Of a stretch of 64,000 bases of DNA, positions 61,027 through 64,000 are shown in pieces. The translations under genes and the position numbers were made by a program. The first letter of the stretch is position 1; each line of letters starts with the position of its first letter. The stretch is from Mycobacterium sp. Root135 (GTDB lineage: Bacteria > Actinomycetota > Actinomycetes > Mycobacteriales > Mycobacteriaceae), in contig NZ_LMEZ01000001.1 of assembly GCF_001426545.1 (NCBI RefSeq), positions 310,967-374,966 of the forward strand, written 5' to 3'. The notes under the pieces were generated by a model. The model was given only the letters and a program-made list of their open reading frames with translations, did no database searches and was not told the origin of the DNA.

Positions 61027-61383
61027 GTGACCATCGAGCGAGGAGTGGCCGTGGTCCAACAGCCGACTGATCCGGAGTTGCTACGTCAACTGGATGACGC
61101 GCGGGCCTCTGGCGGGACCGTCGAGGCGGTGCTGCGACTGGAACGCCAACCCGGTGAGCGTCCGGTTCCGAGTGTGGTCCGCGACCAGGCCGACCGTGCC
61201 ATCCGCCGCGCCACCGACGCCTGCGGGGAGACACCCGCCGACGTGCACGTCATGGCGAACATGGCCACCGCCTACGTCGCGGGCACCGAAAAGTTCCTGC
61301 GGGAATTGCTGTCCCAGCCCGAGGTGGCCTCCGCCGTGGCCAACGAGAGCCGCGCAGGGACCACCCGCGACGTCACGTCCTAA
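61027..61383 (+). CDS. Small protein with I9-prodomain-like fold, companion of the subtilase
   Basis: 118 residues. Two beta-alpha-beta-like blocks: GTVEAVLRLERQPG with VPSVVRDQADRAIRRATDAC, then VHVMANMATAYVAGTEKFLRELLSQPEVASAVAN, which parallels the GTVDRQGLAALRADPRVRKVTSA block of the protease. This resembles the peptidase-inhibitor I9 fold that folds or inhibits subtilisins (inference). GTG start with CAGGAG upstream. Likely coexpressed with the protease. Confidence 0.55.
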   Translation: MTIERGVAVVQQPTDPELLRQLDDARASGGTVEAVLRLERQPGERPVPSVVRDQADRAIRRATDACGETPADVHVMANMATAYVAGTEKFLRELLSQPEVASAVANESRAGTTRDVTS

Positions 61384-61632
61384 TCCCGGATGCTTCGCAC
61401 CCCAGACGGCGTTGAGCGAAGGTGGGCCGCAGAGGCGCACCGCTGTCGCCTGCCACGAGGGAGCTCGCCCGGCTCGCCCGACGCATGCTGCTCGAGCAAG
61501 ACGCCGCTCGCGCGCCTCGAGCCGGTTCGTTGTGAGTTGCGTCGCGATTGACGTGCGCTATTGGCACGCCTGCGCATAACAGTGCCAGCATGGAAACATG
61601 GCCGTAACAAACGGTCGGCTGCCGCTGGGGGC

Positions 61633-62244
61633 GTGGACGTGGCGCTGATCCAATCCGTACCTGCCCTCCGGGTTCGCTGGCTAGTGCATGCGTTTAGTCG
61701 AAACCGCCTCGTTCGCGGGAGCGACCGCCTAGAGGCATGTGCGGTGCTGATGGTCCTCGCAGCAGCGCTGTTCGTGATCCCGGTCGCCCAGCGAGTGGGC
61801 GACGAGACCTACGCAGATCGCATGCAGCAGATCAGCAGGCAGCATCAGTCTCTGCACTCCGTCGAAGCCATTGCCACGGCGGACAGCGGAAGTCCCGCGC
61901 CTCGTCGCTTTGGTGTACCGGTGACGGTTCGCGTCGAGTGGCGGGAGGGAGTGCACCGTCGTTCGGAGGTCATCGCGAGTCCGTCGTTCGTCAAAGCCAA
62001 GACGCCGGTGACTGTTTGGCTCGACGACAAAGGTGCGGTGGTGTCTGCCCCAGACCGAGAGGTAGACGCGCAGACGGTCGCGACGAACCGCGCGTGGGCA
62101 TCATGGTTTGGCATCGTTGGACTCTGCGCGCTGCTGGCCTTTGCGATCCGCCGCTGCCTTGACCGCTACCGTGCGGCCTCCTGGCAGCGCGAGCTGCACC
62201 TGATGGCTTACAACGACGACGGCTGGGCCAACTACGACCGTTGA
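61633..62244 (+). CDS. Rv1733c-like transmembrane protein
   Basis: 203 residues. The segment FSRNRLVRGSDRLEACAVLMVLAAAL followed by a long extracytoplasmic domain (FGVPVTVRVEWREGVHRRSEVI, WLDDKGAVV) and a second membrane segment, with YRAASWQRELHL near the end, matches the Rv1733c family (DosR-regulated latency antigen in M. tuberculosis). GTG at 61633 chosen; a TTG at 61561 would add 24 residues. Function unknown. Confidence 0.7.
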   Translation: MDVALIQSVPALRVRWLVHAFSRNRLVRGSDRLEACAVLMVLAAALFVIPVAQRVGDETYADRMQQISRQHQSLHSVEAIATADSGSPAPRRFGVPVTVRVEWREGVHRRSEVIASPSFVKAKTPVTVWLDDKGAVVSAPDREVDAQTVATNRAWASWFGIVGLCALLAFAIRRCLDRYRAASWQRELHLMAYNDDGWANYDR

Positions 62245-62286
62245 TCAGGGCCACGCCGAGGCGCACCCGTTGCAAGACAACGCTTG

Positions 62287-62784
62287 TCAGTCCTTTTTGC
62301 TGGGCGGGCAGGCAGCGGGCAGCAGACCTAGCGACGTACTCATCGCACTTTGGTTTTGGCAGGCGGTGACTCCGGAGTCTGGTGGGGTGTTGGCGCCCTG
62401 GGTTGTCCGGCACGTGGTGGGTTGCAGACCGATGGCGACGGTCATGGCGCTTTGGTTTTGGCAGGCGGTGACTCCGGAGTCTGGTGGGGTGTTGGCGCCT
62501 TGAGTCGTCCGGCATGTGATGGGTTGCAGACCTAGCGAGGTGCTCATCGCATTTTGGTTTTGGCAGGCGGTGACTCCGGAGTCGGGAGGGGGGTCCGCGC
62601 CCTGACCGTCGTCGGCCACCGGAGCGGACGTAGTGCACGGCGGGGGGTTGTAGCCCCCTTTCTGAAAGCACCCGGGATTCGCGCTACCGGTCGGGTAGGC
62701 GCCGCCGACGATGCCGGATGCGATCGCGAACGGGACGAGTGTCAGTGCGACTACCCGCCCGCGCCAATCACGCTGGGGCGTCAC
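62287..62784 (-). CDS. Exported Cys-rich repeat protein, unrecognised
   Basis: 165 residues. Signal-like start RGRVVALTLVPFAIASGIVGGAYP. The remainder is three tandem 34-residue repeats, each with PPDSGVTACQNQ, SLGLQP (or IGLQP) and a Cys before a Thr/Pro-rich end, so seven or eight Cys could pair within and between repeats. No enzyme motif. GTG start. Confidence 0.6.
   Translation of the reverse strand: MTPQRDWRGRVVALTLVPFAIASGIVGGAYPTGSANPGCFQKGGYNPPPCTTSAPVADDGQGADPPPDSGVTACQNQNAMSTSLGLQPITCRTTQGANTPPDSGVTACQNQSAMTVAIGLQPTTCRTTQGANTPPDSGVTACQNQSAMSTSLGLLPAACPPSKKD
62346..62600. repeat. 102-bp tandem repeats encoding the 34-residue modules
   Basis: The anchor word TTTGGTTTTG recurs at 62349, 62451 and 62553, exactly 102 bases apart, and the adjoining GGCAGGCGGTGACTCCGGAG is shared. 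Repeats are in frame with the minus-strand gene and diverge in the spacer-like part, so they are coding repeats rather than a CRISPR. Confidence 0.85.
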
Positions 62785-63006
62785 GGGGTTGGCTTACGCA
62801 GAATCGTGACTCCCAGGTGCGGCAGGGTAGGTGTCGGTCTTCAAGATTTGTAGCAGATCGTCGGCTGCCGGTGGAGTCGTCGACGCGATCTCCCATTCCA
62901 GGTGACGTCTCGCGGTGAGAAGATCGCTTGCCGGCCGGGCGTTCGAGGACCACCATGACGAGGCCATCGAACAGTTCGGCAGCTCGACGCAGAGCAGGGA
63001 GGCGTC

Positions 63007-63162
63007 GTGAAACTGGCTGAGGGGCTGTCGCTTCGGGCCAACGTGCATCGTCACGTGAAACAGCTGCGAACCCGGATCGCAAGCAATGCGCGACGACGAG
63101 GGCGGGCACGAGGCATTCACCTCACCGCGTGTGCGGTCTTGATTCAGTTCACGAGCGGTTGA
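63007..63162 (+). pseudogene. Degenerate N-terminus of a DIP1984-family (septicolysin-like) gene
   Basis: From GTG at 63007 (GGGAGG upstream) the frame reads VKLAEGLSLRANVHRHVKQL and RTRIASNARRRG, which parallels the start of DIP1984-family proteins (MKLAEAL-x-RADLQ-x-x-x-QLR-x-RI-x-x-NA). After about 35 residues sense fades and a stop comes at 63160-63162; the family is normally ~150 residues. The rest of 62785-63148 has no gene I can support; a minus-strand frame at 62794-63120 has a short plausible segment only. Confidence 0.4.
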
Positions 63163-63760
63163 CGCTGGCGAGCACCTCGTCGCGGACGGCGTCGTAAGGC
63201 CGGTGGAAGTCGCCCGGGGCCGCGGGTGGCTCGGTATGCACGACGAAGCCCTGGACGTCCATGCTCATGAAGCCCCCGAGGATCGCGAAGAACGGCCCGA
63301 GGACGAAGTCGGTCCGCGGGTCCTCGCCGGTTGGCGTGGAGCGGGCGGATACCACTGTCACCGGTTTGGACCCCAGGGGGTCGATGCCCTCGCCGACCGG
63401 TGAATTGGCGCCGATGACGTGCACGTAGTCAAGCCACGCCTTGAGCGTCGACGGCATCGAGAAGTTGTACATCGGCGAGCCGATCAGCACCACGGCGGCG
63501 CCGGCCAGCTCATCAAGCAGCTCGTCCTGCAACCGTTGAATCTCCGGCGACGGCGCGACGGCATCCTCCGGTCGACGAGACGCGATGAAGTGCAGCGCGT
63601 TGGTGGGCAGGTGCGGCAGCGGGTCGACGTGCAGATCGCGCCGACGAATCTCGCGGTCCGCGCCTCCCGAAACCCACCGCTCGGCTGCCTCGGCAGTCAG
63701 TCGCCGCGAGGCCGACGAGTTGAGGTTGGCAGACGAGTCCAGCTGCAGGAGGTAGGCCAT
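63149..63760 (-). CDS. azoR: FMN-dependent NADH-azoreductase
   Basis: 203 residues, the family size. AYLLQLDSSANLNSSASRRLTAEAAERW (FMN phosphate loop), AAVVLIGSPMYNFSMPSTLKAWLDYV, GFMSMDVQGFVVHTEP. AzoR-type flavodoxin fold; reduces azo dyes, quinones and nitro-aromatics with NADH. Divergent from a possible gene at the edge, with an operator-like palindrome between. Confidence 0.9.
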   Translation of the reverse strand: MAYLLQLDSSANLNSSASRRLTAEAAERWVSGGADREIRRRDLHVDPLPHLPTNALHFIASRRPEDAVAPSPEIQRLQDELLDELAGAAVVLIGSPMYNFSMPSTLKAWLDYVHVIGANSPVGEGIDPLGSKPVTVVSARSTPTGEDPRTDFVLGPFFAILGGFMSMDVQGFVVHTEPPAAPGDFHRPYDAVRDEVLASVNRS

Positions 63761-63860
63761 GAATCGAGAAGTCTAGTGAAGCCGCGGTCGGACGTATCGC
63801 ATCTCCCGTGACCGGTGTGGGCGGTGTGATGGGCGTCATGTGGCGACTGGTCGACAACCA

Positions 63861-63881
63861 AAACATTCCAATGGTATGTTT
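63861..63881. promoter_or_regulatory. Inverted repeat AAACATTCC, 3-nt spacer, GGTATGTTT
   Basis: Near-perfect 9-bp inverted repeat (8 of 9) with a 3-base spacer between the divergent azoR and the possible edge gene; typical size for a TetR- or MarR-type site. Confidence 0.55.
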
Positions 63882-63943
63882 CCTGCAGGCCGCAGCCGAG
63901 GCTGGCCTACCAAGTTCGCTCCAGTTCGACGAGGAGCGGAGTC

Positions 63944-64000
63944 GTGCCGGATGTCCATTGGGGGCATGGCGGTATACCCGTCACGACGACAGCCTCGCCT
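63944..64000 (+). CDS. Possible start of a gene running off the window
   Basis: A GTG at 63944 follows GAGGAGCGGA and opens a frame to the edge (VPDVHWGHGGIP...). An overlapping ATG at 63951 is in another frame. Too little sequence is present to judge. Confidence 0.3.
   Translation, partial: MPDVHWGHGGIPVTTTASP

Noticed and set aside
62340..62600. Regularly spaced repeats considered as a CRISPR array
   Set aside because: Only three copies, period 102 bases, conserved across the full unit and in frame with a protein; no unique spacers and no cas genes.
62794..63120. 108-residue minus-strand frame
   Set aside because: A short stretch (ADDLLQILKTDTYP) looks protein-like, but the rest does not, and no start signal or homologue is recognised; left unannotated.

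Overview
The window is high-GC chromosomal DNA of an actinobacterium, most probably a fast-growing environmental mycobacterium (Mycolicibacterium type). The evidence is the gene content: an LmeA-like DUF2993 protein, an AAC(2')-I acetyltransferase, several F420-type oxidoreductases, an Rv1733c-like membrane protein, DUF6636 and proline-rich secreted proteins, many SDR and TetR genes, and frequent GTG starts with 4-base ATGA/GTGA overlaps. I see no rRNA, tRNA, insertion sequence, integrase, CRISPR array or prophage.

Layout. 1-5.8 kb: end of a DDAH-like gene, a membrane metallophosphoesterase, LmeA-like protein, a convincing ACC deaminase (acdS), then a GlxA-type regulator / MBL hydrolase / S4 protein string. 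5.9-19.4 kb: small enzymes and exported proteins, including an exported RNase with its barstar-type inhibitor, AAC(2')-I, a cupin/winged-helix pair and an ECF sigma factor. 19.4-28 kb: an eight-gene minus-strand operon (XRE-cupin regulator, amidohydrolase, Pot-type ABC transporter of four genes, FAD amine oxidase, PhnZ-like HD protein) that looks like uptake and oxidation of a polyamine-like or other amino compound, with a palindromic operator at the first gene. 28.1-32.5 kb: a Fe-siderophore ABC importer plus MFS gene behind an IdeR-like box. 32.6-33.2 kb and 43.5-43.9 kb: two places where a divergent gene pair has lost both 5' halves. 33-54 kb: mostly redox and lipid-type catabolic enzymes (MDR, SDR, epoxide hydrolase, LLM, GMC) interleaved with LysR, WYL, TetR and GlxA regulators, several with clear palindromic operators. 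54.3-54.9 kb: MazE/MazF-type toxin-antitoxin pair. 55-57 kb: TetR, EthD and MBL genes around two strong palindromes. 57.8-61.4 kb: SDR plus MmyB-type regulator, then a cytosolic subtilisin-like protease with a small companion that resembles an I9 prodomain. 61.6-64 kb: Rv1733c-like protein, an exported protein made of three 34-residue repeats, a DIP1984-family remnant, azoreductase, and the start of a possible gene at the edge.

The most interesting candidates for new biology are the protease/companion pair (59769-61383), the transporter-oxidase-HD-oxygenase operon (19449-27976), and the two symmetric double deletions. All functional calls are from reading the protein sequences; no searches were run.
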